A stretch of 64,000 nucleotides of DNA from Chitinophaga sp. CB10. GTDB taxonomy: Bacteria > Bacteroidota > Bacteroidia > Chitinophagales > Chitinophagaceae. The translations under genes were made by a program, and so were the position numbers. This document shows, in pieces, positions 34,528-42,851 of the stretch (position 1 is the stretch's first letter; every line of letters begins with the position of its first letter). Where the stretch lies: NCBI GenBank assembly GCA_001870995.2, contig MLAV02000003.1, forward strand, positions 186,001-250,000, given 5' to 3'. Under the pieces are notes generated by a model. It had not been told where the DNA came from. It worked only from the letters and a program-made list of their open reading frames with translations, and made no database searches.

Positions 34528-35718
34528 TTATAATGCGCTTTTTACAGCGTTCACCATTTTCTCTGCTCTTTCTTTGATCTCGGCTTCGGACCAGGAAAGG
34601 TTGATCGGGGTGGAAATATTCCTGCTGATGATGGCATCGGAAGCAGGGAATTCTTTCGTTTTATAAATTTCCATCGCCTGTTTCAGTCCGGGTGCAAAAG
34701 GAGTCAGCACCTGGCCTTGTTTGAAGTGATCCCACTGGCGGATATAATGCCAGTTGTTATCATAGTAATAGAAAGCGGCCAGGCCTGCTGCTTTCATGGC
34801 TGCTGCTGCCTTACGGGCCTGTTCCGCTTCCGGCAGGAAGAAGGACAGGAAGGTAGCGCTGTCGCCCGCAGGATCAGGCAAACGGCGGAAAGACACGCCC
34901 GGAATAGTAGACAGGGCATCCTTGAATATCTTCTTGGTGCTGCGCTGGATTTCCAGGAACTTATCGAGCTTGCGGATCTGCGCCAGGCCTACTGCGGCGT
35001 GCAGCTCGGAAATACGGTAGTTGTAGCCGATAAACGGATGTTGTTCCAGGCCGCGGTCATTCCCGATGTGGTCATGGCCATGGTCCGTATAACCATCGCA
35101 TTTGATATAAACATCTTTATTGTTGGTAACGATACCACCGCCTTCAGCGCAGGTGATCGTTTTTACAAAGTCGAAAGAGAAGGTACCGGCATCCCCGATG
35201 GTGCCCAGGGCTTTTCCTTTATAGCTGGCGCCGAAGGATTGGCAGGCGTCTTCCAGGAGGATGAGGTTATGCTTTTTGCAGATGGCCACCAGGGCGTCCA
35301 TATCGGCCATAGCGCCGCACATATGCACCGGCATTACGGCTTTGGTGCGGGGCGTAATGGCTGCTTCCACGGCTTTAGGATCGAGGGTGAGGGTATCATC
35401 CACATCCACAAGTACCGGGGTAGCGCCTACGGAAAAGATAGATTCAAAGCTGGCAACAAAGGTGAAGGTAGGCATGATAATTTCATCGCCTGCTCCCAGG
35501 CCCAATGCAGCCATGGCGGTAGTAAGTGCTGCAGTACCGCTGGATGCCAGCTGCGCATACTGCACGCCCAGCTTTTTACACATTTCAGCTTCCAGCTCTT
35601 TGGCTTTCCAGATGCCTTTGCGGGCAGCGTCAAAACCATAACGCATCATGATACCTGTTTCCAGTACATCATTTACTTCTTTCCTTTCCTCGGCTCCAAA
35701 TAATTCAAATCCGGGCAT
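34528..35718 (-). CDS. kdnA: DegT/DnrJ/EryC1 aminotransferase, probable Kdo8N transaminase
   Basis: A 396-residue PLP-dependent sugar aminotransferase. Visible are EDACQSFGASYKGKALGTIG (about 167-185) and the PLP-binding lysine in FSFDFVKTITCAEGGG. The N-terminus MPGFELFGAEERKEVNDVLETG is typical of the family. In the KdnA/KdnB pathway this enzyme transaminates the 8-aldehyde of Kdo to 8-amino-3,8-dideoxy-D-manno-octulosonate, using glutamate. It is the first gene of the cluster and has a candidate promoter just upstream. Confidence 0.82.
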   Translation of the reverse strand: MPGFELFGAEERKEVNDVLETGIMMRYGFDAARKGIWKAKELEAEMCKKLGVQYAQLASSGTAALTTAMAALGLGAGDEIIMPTFTFVASFESIFSVGATPVLVDVDDTLTLDPKAVEAAITPRTKAVMPVHMCGAMADMDALVAICKKHNLILLEDACQSFGASYKGKALGTIGDAGTFSFDFVKTITCAEGGGIVTNNKDVYIKCDGYTDHGHDHIGNDRGLEQHPFIGYNYRISELHAAVGLAQIRKLDKFLEIQRSTKKIFKDALSTIPGVSFRRLPDPAGDSATFLSFFLPEAEQARKAAAAMKAAGLAAFYYYDNNWHYIRQWDHFKQGQVLTPFAPGLKQAMEIYKTKEFPASDAIISRNISTPINLSWSEAEIKERAEKMVNAVKSAL

Positions 35719-35769
35719 AACCTGTTGATTTTAAAAATATAATTGAAATATGGTTGTTTATTGGTGCTG

Positions 35770-35777
35770 CAAAGTTA
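35770..35777 (-). promoter_or_regulatory. Likely -7 element of the Kdo8N cluster
   Basis: TAACTTTG on the minus strand matches TAnnTTTG and would give a leader of about 46 nt before kdnA. The same octamer stands before feoB. There is no clear TTG at -33. Confidence 0.5.
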
Positions 35778-36088
35778 CTATAATCAGGCTTCCCCTACAC
35801 GGTATTTTCTGTTTAACTTTTGCTAAAAATTTCACATGCGTTTGGGGCTGGCCCTGATAGGGTTAATTTCAACTGGTCCCCCACTGCAACCGTATGGCAG
35901 TTTGCGTTAACATTAGATTTGCAAAACCTGGGATAAAACTTTCATAACTACACCCTATCTTTGGGGCCTCGAAAGAGAAAACGACCAAAATACGTTGTGA
36001 TTTACACTAAAATGTACTGACCACAACTAACCCCATAACCTCTGATCAACCTCTTATAGTTTTACCCGTTTCCGCTGAAAGACGACCA

Positions 36089-36096
36089 TAATTTTG
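36089..36096 (+). promoter_or_regulatory. Likely -7 element of the CAP-domain lipoprotein gene
   Basis: TAATTTTG matches TAnnTTTG, with a predicted leader of about 55 nt. The -33 region has only GTTTCC. Confidence 0.45.
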
Positions 36097-36157
36097 ACTC
36101 GTTCCTGTTTAAAACCCGGTATCTATTTCACCAAAATTGCTATTAACTGAACTGGTT

Positions 36158-36697
36158 ATGCCCGGGAAATTTATTTGTGCTGCTATTTTGACAATTGTGA
36201 TTTTCAGCAGCTGCTCCAAAACTGAAAATGAGGTTGCACCCGTTGCCCCCACACCCACTGTAACTGATACGGTAACCCTACCCGAAAACCGGGTAGACCG
36301 CAAGGCGTTACTCACCCTCGTAAACGGACTTCGCAGCCGTGGCTGCAATTGCGGAGGCGTAAGTATGCCTGCAGTTCCGCCCCTTACCTGGAACGGCTTG
36401 CTGGAAAAGGCGGCTTACCTCCACAGTAAGGATATGTTTTTAAATAACTATTTCGATCATAACGCGCCTAACGGCAGCACGCCCGGCTCCCGCCTGGATG
36501 CGGCGGGTTACCGCTGGAATACCTACGGGGAAAATATTGCTACCGGCAATATGGACGAGCAGGCCGTAGTACTGGGATGGCTGAACAGCCCGAGTCACTG
36601 CAGGAATATGATGAGCGCCAGCTACACGGAGTTTGCCGTGGGCCGCTACGAGAAGGCATGGACCATGGAACTGGGCCATCGCAATGTAGTGCAGTAA
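36158..36697 (+). CDS. CAP domain (SCP-like) lipoprotein
   Basis: A 179-residue lipoprotein; the start is set at 36158, where a lipobox-type signal begins (MPGKFICAAILTIVIFSSC, Cys at 19). A proline/threonine-rich linker precedes a CAP domain (about 50-175). The domain has the LTWNGLLEKAAYLHSKDM helix, YFDHNAPNGSTPGSRL, GENIATG and HCRNMMS. CAP domains occur in secreted proteins of varied function; the bacterial ones are poorly characterised. Its stop codon abuts that of the convergent gene at 36698. Confidence 0.88.
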   Translation: MPGKFICAAILTIVIFSSCSKTENEVAPVAPTPTVTDTVTLPENRVDRKALLTLVNGLRSRGCNCGGVSMPAVPPLTWNGLLEKAAYLHSKDMFLNNYFDHNAPNGSTPGSRLDAAGYRWNTYGENIATGNMDEQAVVLGWLNSPSHCRNMMSASYTEFAVGRYEKAWTMELGHRNVVQ

Positions 36698-37000
36698 TCA
36701 GGGCGCTTTCTCCTTTTTACGCCACATTTTCCAGATATAATAAATAAAAAGGGTTAGGGAGAAAATTAGCCACGCGTAAAAGAAAATCAAACGGCCGGGG
36801 GTCGATTCTTCCGGCACGGCAAAGCCAAGGTAAAGGCCCAGAAATATGTTTACCAGCATCCAGAATAACCCAACGAAAACCGTTCGGATGATTTTGATAA
36901 AGTACATCAGTAATTCAAGATCAAACGGCGGTTTCTCCTCCTGCGGTGCAGGTGGCTGAGGGGCCGGAGGCATCTGTTCTGGTTGTTTTTCTTCTTCCAT
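36698..37000 (-). CDS. Proline-rich small membrane protein
   Basis: A 100-residue protein. An acidic and proline-rich N-terminal tail (about 1-27) is followed by two predicted membrane spans (about 33-58 and 67-92) and a basic end (WRKKEKAP). The start at 37000 avoids overlap with the lysozyme gene and removes a poorly conserved extension. The function is unknown. It lies 10 bp after the GH25 gene and shares its transcript. Confidence 0.75.
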   Translation of the reverse strand: MEEEKQPEQMPPAPQPPAPQEEKPPFDLELLMYFIKIIRTVFVGLFWMLVNIFLGLYLGFAVPEESTPGRLIFFYAWLIFSLTLFIYYIWKMWRKKEKAP

Positions 37001-37010
37001 GATGCTGCTG

Positions 37011-37805
37011 TTATGGGATGAGCAGTTTCGCCAGTGCGGCACTGTCCCCTTTGAATACGTTGAAATCTACTGTCGTTCGAATACCGTTTACCCTGCCGAT
37101 ATCACTGTGCTGCCAGAAGACCCAGCTCCGCTTGGATGCAGGCCGCTCCTTCTGGTAGTAATGCGCTATCCACAAAGGATAGTCATCAAATTCATCTCCA
37201 AGATACGTTTCATAAAAATGTATGTTGGTATAGATGATAGGCTTCACTTTATACGCTTTTTCCATTTCCTCCAGCCATATCCTGGCCGTGCTGCGGATCA
37301 CCGCGGCCGGCTGGTTATTGGAGGTTTCTATGTCCAGCACCGGCGGCAGGTCGCCCGATTGCAGGTCTACCACGTTCTGGAAATTGATCGCCTGCTTGAT
37401 AGGATCGCGGGTGGAATAAAAGAAATGATAGGCCCCCCGTATCAGGCCGGCCTTGCCGGCATTGACCCAGTTGCGCTGAAACGCTTCGTCCTGGCGGGTA
37501 ATGCCTTCCGTGGCCTTTATAAACGCAAAGGACATACGAATTTTGTCCACCTTCATCTGCTTTACCGCCTTCCAGTTAATATTCTTCTGGAATTTGGACA
37601 CATCGATGCCATGAATCTTGTAATTCACGGGCATATCTATACCAAACTCATCATACCTGACAAACTTCACCTCATCTTCATCCCTGAACCAGAAATACCA
37701 AAAGGGGACAACCACCATAGCCAGGGTCAAAAGTATAATTGTAAATATCAGCGCATTTTTTTTCACGTAATTCGATGTTAGTTGCAGGGAATCCGGGTGT
37801 GACAC
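37011..37805 (-). CDS. Membrane-anchored GH25 family lysozyme
   Basis: A 264-residue protein with one N-terminal membrane span (about 15-36) and no cleavage site visible, so it is likely anchored. The GH25 domain (about 60-262) carries the catalytic Asp of HGIDVSKFQKNINW and the acidic pair of LPPVLDIETSNN. It would cleave peptidoglycan between MurNAc and GlcNAc. It is the first gene of a pair with the proline-rich membrane protein. No phage genes are nearby, so it is probably a housekeeping or inter-bacterial enzyme. Confidence 0.9.
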   Translation of the reverse strand: MSHPDSLQLTSNYVKKNALIFTIILLTLAMVVVPFWYFWFRDEDEVKFVRYDEFGIDMPVNYKIHGIDVSKFQKNINWKAVKQMKVDKIRMSFAFIKATEGITRQDEAFQRNWVNAGKAGLIRGAYHFFYSTRDPIKQAINFQNVVDLQSGDLPPVLDIETSNNQPAAVIRSTARIWLEEMEKAYKVKPIIYTNIHFYETYLGDEFDDYPLWIAHYYQKERPASKRSWVFWQHSDIGRVNGIRTTVDFNVFKGDSAALAKLLIP

Positions 37806-37892
37806 CGCAATAGCTCCGGACTTAATTTTATCGCAATTATAGGTTATAATTTGTTTAAAGGGCTTACTTTTACAAAGGTCAAGTGAATTTTT

Positions 37893-38918
37893 ATGCCGGA
37901 TTTTAACCTGAATGATACCCTGAACCTCCTTTCCAAGTTCACTTTTAAACGGGCGTTAAACGCCGGAAAGGTGCTGGGAAGTTACTTTGCAAGCAAATGG
38001 ACCGGAAAGCCAGTTCAATGGGGATATCCTATTTCCATATCTTTCGAACCCACCACCTCCTGCAACCTGCGCTGCCCCGAGTGCCCCAGCGGCCTGCGCG
38101 CTTTCACACGCCCTACCGGCATGTTGCAGCAGGACTTTTTCAGGCAAACCATCGACGAGATACATAAGGAACTGCTCTACCTCATCTTTTACTTCCAGGG
38201 AGAGCCCTACCTCAACCCGGGATTCCTGGACATGGTGAAGTACGCTTCCGATAAAGGTATTTATACCGCTACCTCTACCAACGCGCATTACCTCACCGAT
38301 GCCAACGCCAAAAAAACGGTGGAAAGTGGACTCGACAGGTTGATCATTTCCATAGACGGCACCACCCAGGATGTTTACACCCAATACCGGGTAGGCGGCC
38401 AGCTGGATAAAGTGATCCAGGGCGCTAAAAACATCGTGAAGTGGAAAAAGGAACTGAACTCCACCAAGCCATTTGTCTTCTTCCAGTTCCTCGTGGTAAA
38501 GCCCAACGAACACCAGATTGAAGAGATCAAGCAGCTGGCAAAGGAAATCGGCGTGGACCAGGTACGGTTCAAAACCGCGCAGGTGTACGATTACGAGGAA
38601 GGCAACCGCCTGATTCCTACAATCGATAAATACTCCCGTTACCACCGTAATGAAGATGGCACCTATACCATCAAGAACAAGCTGGGTAACCATTGCTGGC
38701 GCCTCTGGCACTCCCCTGTTGTAACCTGGGATGGCCTGGTAGTACCCTGCTGCTTCGATAAAGATGCCCAGCACCGCCTGGGTAACCTGAAAAAGGAATC
38801 TTTTAAGAAACTATGGCATAATAAAGAGTATATCCGTTTCCGTAGTGAGATCCTGGAATCCCGGAAAAATATCGATATCTGCGCTAACTGTAGCGAGGGT
38901 ACGAAGGTTTGGGGGTAA
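37893..38918 (+). CDS. Radical SAM/SPASM domain protein
   Basis: A 341-residue radical SAM enzyme. The 4Fe-4S motif is CNLRCPEC (about 57-64), in EPTTSCNLRCPECPSG. The barrel core includes YFQGEPYLNPGF and STNAHYL. The C-terminal part contains cysteines in a SPASM-like arrangement (NHCWRLWH, VVPCCFDKD, ICANCSEG). Such proteins modify peptides or activate glycyl radical enzymes. No partner peptide or target is visible nearby, so the substrate is unknown. Confidence 0.88.
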   Translation: MPDFNLNDTLNLLSKFTFKRALNAGKVLGSYFASKWTGKPVQWGYPISISFEPTTSCNLRCPECPSGLRAFTRPTGMLQQDFFRQTIDEIHKELLYLIFYFQGEPYLNPGFLDMVKYASDKGIYTATSTNAHYLTDANAKKTVESGLDRLIISIDGTTQDVYTQYRVGGQLDKVIQGAKNIVKWKKELNSTKPFVFFQFLVVKPNEHQIEEIKQLAKEIGVDQVRFKTAQVYDYEEGNRLIPTIDKYSRYHRNEDGTYTIKNKLGNHCWRLWHSPVVTWDGLVVPCCFDKDAQHRLGNLKKESFKKLWHNKEYIRFRSEILESRKNIDICANCSEGTKVWG

Positions 38919-38929
38919 AAAAGTGTACT

Positions 38930-39403
38930 ATGCGTTTGCTGATAATTCCTATACTATCTGTTTTTATGGCAGCGGCGGTATATGCTTACCCCGTATCCGC
39001 ACAGGTAAAGCTATTACCCAGGACCGGCGCAGCCATTCATACCTACTTGCTGAAGCATATCAGGTATCCGCGGCCGTTGCAGGAGGCGCAGGTCCCCGGC
39101 ACCGTACATGCCAGTTATACGATAAAGGAAGATGGAACTGTTACAGATATTGTCCTCGTTAGTGATGCATTTTCAGGACAATTTGAACCGGAGATATACA
39201 GGGTTTTAAGCGCCATGCGTTTCGAAGCGGGGCCGAGGGAGCATAAAAAGAAGGATTTCCTGTTCAGGATGGCGGATTATCTGACGCTGCCGGCAGATAC
39301 TTTAAAAAACCCCGGCGGGCCTGTAGTTGTGCTAGGCTACAAGCCGATTACCTGTACCACCATGGTAGCTGATACTGTTCCCCGCAGCCTAAAGCCCCGT
39401 TAA
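38930..39403 (+). CDS. Exported protein with TonB C-terminal-like domain
   Basis: A 157-residue protein; the start is at 38930 with a signal peptide (about 1-25, ending SAQ). The body resembles the TonB/TolA C-terminal fold: PRPLQEAQVPGTVHASYTIKEDGTVTDIVLV. It lacks the membrane anchor and proline arm of a true TonB, so it is probably a periplasmic partner rather than an energy transducer. It follows the radical SAM gene by 11 bp, and its stop overlaps the convergent stop at 39400. Confidence 0.75.
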   Translation: MRLLIIPILSVFMAAAVYAYPVSAQVKLLPRTGAAIHTYLLKHIRYPRPLQEAQVPGTVHASYTIKEDGTVTDIVLVSDAFSGQFEPEIYRVLSAMRFEAGPREHKKKDFLFRMADYLTLPADTLKNPGGPVVVLGYKPITCTTMVADTVPRSLKPR

Positions 39404-39756
39404 AAATCTTCCTGCGGCGCATCTTTCTTCTTCCGCGATTGGGCAAACTTATTAAACAACTTAATCCCCATCTGTACCCCGAAAAATTCCAGGGCGGTGA
39501 TGAGCGCGCCGGTTGCAAAATTTTTGAACTTCCCGCTTTCCCAGGCAAATTTGGCCACTTTTCCGGCAATACCCAGGACGTTGGAATGTTTCGCGCTGCC
39601 CGGAACAATGCTGTTGAGGGCCATTTTTTTAAAGTTGTCCCGAAAGAAGTCCACTCTTTCCAATAAAACATCTTCCAGGTCTACTGAGCGCTTCTTGAGC
39701 CGGGCAACCTCCAGCTCAAGTGCATCAAAACCAGTTATTTTCTTCTTTTTGGCCAT
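39400..39756 (-). CDS. Hypothetical basic protein of a holin/YtxH operon
   Basis: A 118-residue protein of unknown function. A lysine-rich N-terminus (MAKKKKITGFDALELEVARLKKRS) leads to a long helix. A glycine- and alanine-rich middle (about 60-95) might form a weak membrane-associated helix, and the C-terminus is again basic. It is the last of three genes after ytxH-like and holin-like genes. That suggests a shared envelope-stress role. Confidence 0.7.
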   Translation of the reverse strand: MAKKKKITGFDALELEVARLKKRSVDLEDVLLERVDFFRDNFKKMALNSIVPGSAKHSNVLGIAGKVAKFAWESGKFKNFATGALITALEFFGVQMGIKLFNKFAQSRKKKDAPQEDF

Positions 39757-39771
39757 GCTGATTAGTGCTTT

Positions 39772-40236
39772 TTATTGGTGCTCTACGGCTTCGTCATCGG
39801 GAACATAGCCTGGCCTTGCCGGATCCTCAGTGGCCGGCGCAGCGGGTGCAGGTTTGTCCTTGATGTGTACGTGATCGTCACGATCGTCGATCTCGTCGAT
39901 CAGTACATTGATCAGCAGCTTTGATAAAGGCCGTTCAATCAGTTGTTTCCTAAATACGATGATGGCGATAAACAACAGGATGAACATTCCTGAAGCGCAG
40001 GTGAAGCCGATGGTAAAGCTGCCGGCTTTTTCACCTATCCAGAATGCTACGAGCATTCCCAGGAATACAATCACAAAAAAGAACAGCAGAAAAGCCATCA
40101 AAACCGAGAAGAATAATCCCAAAGCCTTTGATAGCTTTCCCGCTGCCTGGAGCTTCAACAGGTCCAGCCTCGTTTCGAGGTAATCTTTGGCGACTCTGCC
40201 TGTTTGTTTAAAATAATCGCTGAAATTTTCTTCCAT
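39772..40236 (-). CDS. Holin-X (DUF1469-like) membrane protein
   Basis: A 154-residue protein of the phage holin family PF07332 type. Two membrane spans (about 40-66 and 75-97) are followed by an amphipathic segment and an acidic, proline- and alanine-rich tail (about 118-154). Despite the name, these are chromosomal proteins thought to act in the envelope, often next to YtxH and DUF883-like proteins, as here. Confidence 0.85.
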   Translation of the reverse strand: MEENFSDYFKQTGRVAKDYLETRLDLLKLQAAGKLSKALGLFFSVLMAFLLFFFVIVFLGMLVAFWIGEKAGSFTIGFTCASGMFILLFIAIIVFRKQLIERPLSKLLINVLIDEIDDRDDHVHIKDKPAPAAPATEDPARPGYVPDDEAVEHQ

Positions 40237-40260
40237 GCAGTATTATTTAATCAATTGGAA

Positions 40261-40455
40261 TTAAGCCAGCTCATTTTCGAGGGCATCTTCAAATTGATCT
40301 TTTTTCTTTTTCCATTTATCTTTCAGCTTGTCTGCCTGGTATCTCAGTTTGCCTACAAGTTCATCTTTTTTATCTGAATTGAGGAAATACCCAACTGCAA
40401 CACCCACTGCAGCGCCAACGATGAAAGAAACCACGGCTTTTGAACTATTATTCAT
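40261..40455 (-). CDS. YtxH domain protein
   Basis: A 64-residue protein. One glycine- and alanine-rich membrane span (VSFIVGAAVGVAVGYFLNS) is followed by a charged helix (KDELVGKLRYQADKLKDKWKK). This is the standard YtxH layout, a general-stress envelope protein. It is the first of a three-gene unit, with gaps of 24 and 15 bp. Confidence 0.88.
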   Translation of the reverse strand: MNNSSKAVVSFIVGAAVGVAVGYFLNSDKKDELVGKLRYQADKLKDKWKKKKDQFEDALENELA

Positions 40456-40630
40456 AACAAAAGTTTTTAAAAGATGAGATAATTTAAAAATCTATGTTTT
40501 CGTATGTGATGCTTCACAAACATTATTCCAAGAACAAGTAGGTATCAATTTTGTTTGATATTTAACAGAGAGTTGTCCCAGTGATACCCCGGTTATTTGC
40601 AGGTCAAGACTTTTATAACGAACTTAAACT

Positions 40631-41707
40631 ATGAGCTATCTCGACAATGGACGCCTTAAGCAAATAGGCTTTTTACTCCTTATTCTGTTCCTGGCTATAC
40701 TGCTGTTTACCAAGCTTTATACCTATTTCCCCGGATTCCTTGGCGCCGTTACTTTTTATGTATTATGCCGCAAATGGATGATCCGGCTCACCGAAGAGCG
40801 TAAGTGGAATAAAGGCCTCGCCGCCGCCCTGCTGATGCTGCTTACCTTCCTGATCATCCTGCTCCCCGTGGGCGCCCTGATCAATATGCTCAGCGCAAAA
40901 ATCTCCTACGCCATCAACAATTCGGCGGAATTGATCAACCAGGCCAAAGCATTGAACAACAAGCTTTCCCATGAAATTGGCTTTACCATCATCACGGATG
41001 CAAGGCTGCAAAAGTTTTCAGAAACAGCCACTTCTTTTTTACCGGGCTTCCTGGGCGCCACGTTCAATACGCTGACAACCATCGCCATTCTGTACTTTAT
41101 CCTGTACTTTATGCTCGTGAACCTGCGGAGTATGGAGCTGGCCATCTACGAATATATTCCCCTGCAGGATGAAAATGTGGAGCTACTGGGTAGGGAATTC
41201 AACAAGTTGGTAATAGCCAATGCGGTGGGTATTCCTTTGATTGCCCTGATACAGGGGGTAGTATCCCTGGTGGGCTACCTGATATTTGGCGTGCCGCAGC
41301 CTTTCTTCTGGTTTATCGTCACCTGCTTCACCGCCATGCTGCCGGTTATCGGCGCCGCTGCGGTATATGTGCCGCTCGGCATATACCTGATGGCTGCCGG
41401 CAATACATTCCAGGGGCTGGCAGTGCTGATTTACGGTTTTGCCATCGTGGGTACTTCCGATAATATTTCCAGGTTCCTGCTGGCCAAGCGCATTGCGGAC
41501 GTACACCCGCTCATTACCATCTTCGGCGTACTGATAGGCGTGAACCTCTTTGGATTTATAGGCCTGATATTCGGCCCCCTGCTGATCTCCATGTTTATTC
41601 TGCTGCTGAAGATCTATTCCAATGAATACCTGGTTAAGAAAAGGTCCGCTCCTGCCGGCAGCCACAAGAAGCTGTCCGTGCGCAATAAACCGGATGACGG
41701 CAAATAG
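40631..41707 (+). CDS. AI-2E family transporter (UPF0118)
   Basis: A 358-residue integral membrane protein with about seven or eight spans. The family signatures are in the first two spans (LLILFLAILLFTKLYTYFPG) and in the C-terminal half, which has GVPLI-like, MLPVIGAAAVYVP and PLLISMFILL segments. Members export varied small molecules, including autoinducer-2 or metabolites, or act as Na+/H+ antiporters. The substrate is not readable. It converges with nadD, with only 8 bp between the stop codons. Confidence 0.88.
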   Translation: MSYLDNGRLKQIGFLLLILFLAILLFTKLYTYFPGFLGAVTFYVLCRKWMIRLTEERKWNKGLAAALLMLLTFLIILLPVGALINMLSAKISYAINNSAELINQAKALNNKLSHEIGFTIITDARLQKFSETATSFLPGFLGATFNTLTTIAILYFILYFMLVNLRSMELAIYEYIPLQDENVELLGREFNKLVIANAVGIPLIALIQGVVSLVGYLIFGVPQPFFWFIVTCFTAMLPVIGAAAVYVPLGIYLMAAGNTFQGLAVLIYGFAIVGTSDNISRFLLAKRIADVHPLITIFGVLIGVNLFGFIGLIFGPLLISMFILLLKIYSNEYLVKKRSAPAGSHKKLSVRNKPDDGK

Positions 41708-41715
41708 GCGGCAGC

Positions 41716-42285
41716 TTAGCGGTAGTAATTATTTTCGGAAATGTAGTTGATCACGTTATCAGGCACCATGTACCGGACGGATTTTCCTTCCTTAATCCAT
41801 TTTCGTATATCCGTAGCTGATATATCCAGCATGGGCGCATCCAGGACTTCCAGGCGCGCGCCGTGCGTTTCTGTGATTTCGTGCCCCGGGCGGCGATAAA
41901 CGTAGATTGGATAGTTCCTTACAATATGCGTGTAATTCTTCCAGCGGGGGAGGTTTTGGAAACTATCGCTTCCCATGATGATGCAAAACTCCTGGGTAGG
42001 AAACTTCTCACCCAGGTAGGCCAGGGTGTCGACTGTAAAAGAAGGACGAGGCAGGGAAAATTCAATATTGCTTGCTCTGAGCCTGGGTTCATCCTTAATG
42101 GCCAGCTCCACGAGGTGAAACCTGTCATGCTCATTAAGCAGGGTTGAGGAGGGCTTCAGCGGGTTTTGAGGGGAAACCACCAGCCACACCTTATCCAGAT
42201 CAGTATTGTACGCAACGTAATTGGCAATGATCAAATGCCCCGTGTGTATAGGATTAAAAGACCCAAAATACAAGCCTATCTTCAT
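41716..42285 (-). CDS. nadD: Nicotinate-nucleotide adenylyltransferase
   Basis: A 189-residue NadD. The nucleotidyltransferase start MKIGLYFGSFNPIHTGHLIIAN contains the GxFxPxHxGH motif (split at NPIHTGH). The C-terminal SATDIRKWIKEGKSVRYMVP holds the ISxTxxR-type loop. It makes deamido-NAD from nicotinate mononucleotide and ATP in NAD biosynthesis. It lies 71 bp downstream of paaD in the same direction. Confidence 0.95.
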   Translation of the reverse strand: MKIGLYFGSFNPIHTGHLIIANYVAYNTDLDKVWLVVSPQNPLKPSSTLLNEHDRFHLVELAIKDEPRLRASNIEFSLPRPSFTVDTLAYLGEKFPTQEFCIIMGSDSFQNLPRWKNYTHIVRNYPIYVYRRPGHEITETHGARLEVLDAPMLDISATDIRKWIKEGKSVRYMVPDNVINYISENNYYR

Positions 42286-42356
42286 GTTTCATCTATAAAT
42301 TTGCCAATGGCATATCAACTAATGCATGTAAAAATAGGCATTTCCGTTAATCCTGC

Positions 42357-42848
42357 TTATTCCAGCGGCTTAAACTGTTCAAATATCTGTCCGCACGATT
42401 TACAAAAATGTATAGCCCGGCAAAGCGTGGACCCAAAAGGGGCCCGCAGATAGGTATCCGTACTGCCGCAATGCGGGCAGGGTACTTCCACGAACAGCTC
42501 CTCGCTCACCTCCCCTGCCAGCCGCTTCGGCGGCGCAATTCCAAACTGCTCCAGCTTTATCTTCGCCGCTTCGGAGATGCGGTTGCTGTTCCAGGCAATG
42601 TGTTTGTCCACTATAACGGTAACGGGTATATGCAGATCCTCTTCCAGCCGTTGCCGGATGTTGCGCTGCAAATAGGTAACGGCGGGGCAGGCTGCAAATG
42701 TTGGAATCATATGCACCTCGGCCCCGCCGGCAGTCAATACCACATCGGTGATCATGCCCAGCTCCACCACGCTTAGTACGGGTATTTCCGGGTCCATCAC
42801 CTGTTGCAGTGAATTATAAATATTTTCTATGGTAATTTCCTGTGTCAT
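42357..42848 (-). CDS. paaD: Phenylacetyl-CoA epoxidase subunit PaaD
   Basis: A 163-residue PaaD. The DUF59/MIP18-like domain (about 5-95, with VMDPEIPVLSVVELGMI) is followed by a C-terminal zinc-ribbon-like region, with CPHC at about 123-126 and FCKSCG near 152. PaaD is the accessory protein thought to help build the iron centres of the epoxidase. It is the last paa gene here, 3 bp after paaC. Confidence 0.93.
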   Translation of the reverse strand: MTQEITIENIYNSLQQVMDPEIPVLSVVELGMITDVVLTAGGAEVHMIPTFAACPAVTYLQRNIRQRLEEDLHIPVTVIVDKHIAWNSNRISEAAKIKLEQFGIAPPKRLAGEVSEELFVEVPCPHCGSTDTYLRAPFGSTLCRAIHFCKSCGQIFEQFKPLE

Positions 42849-42851
42849 AAA

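Larger units (their letters stand above)
35719..36157. other. 439-bp divergent non-coding region with several promoter-like motifs
   Basis: The gap lies between kdnA (minus) and the CAP-domain lipoprotein gene (plus). It holds four perfect TAnnTTTG octamers: 35770-35777 on the minus strand, and 35914-35921, 35956-35963 and 36089-36096 on the plus strand. Between about 35850 and 35935 there are small inverted repeats (CCCT/AGGG; ACTGC/GCAGT at 35883-35901; CAGTTTGC against GCAAAACCTG). This raises the possibility of a small RNA or a long leader. No coding frame is supported. Confidence 0.5.

Noticed and set aside
38930..39403. TonB energy transducer
   Set aside because: The protein has a cleavable signal but no retained anchor or proline-rich arm; only the C-terminal-like fold is present.
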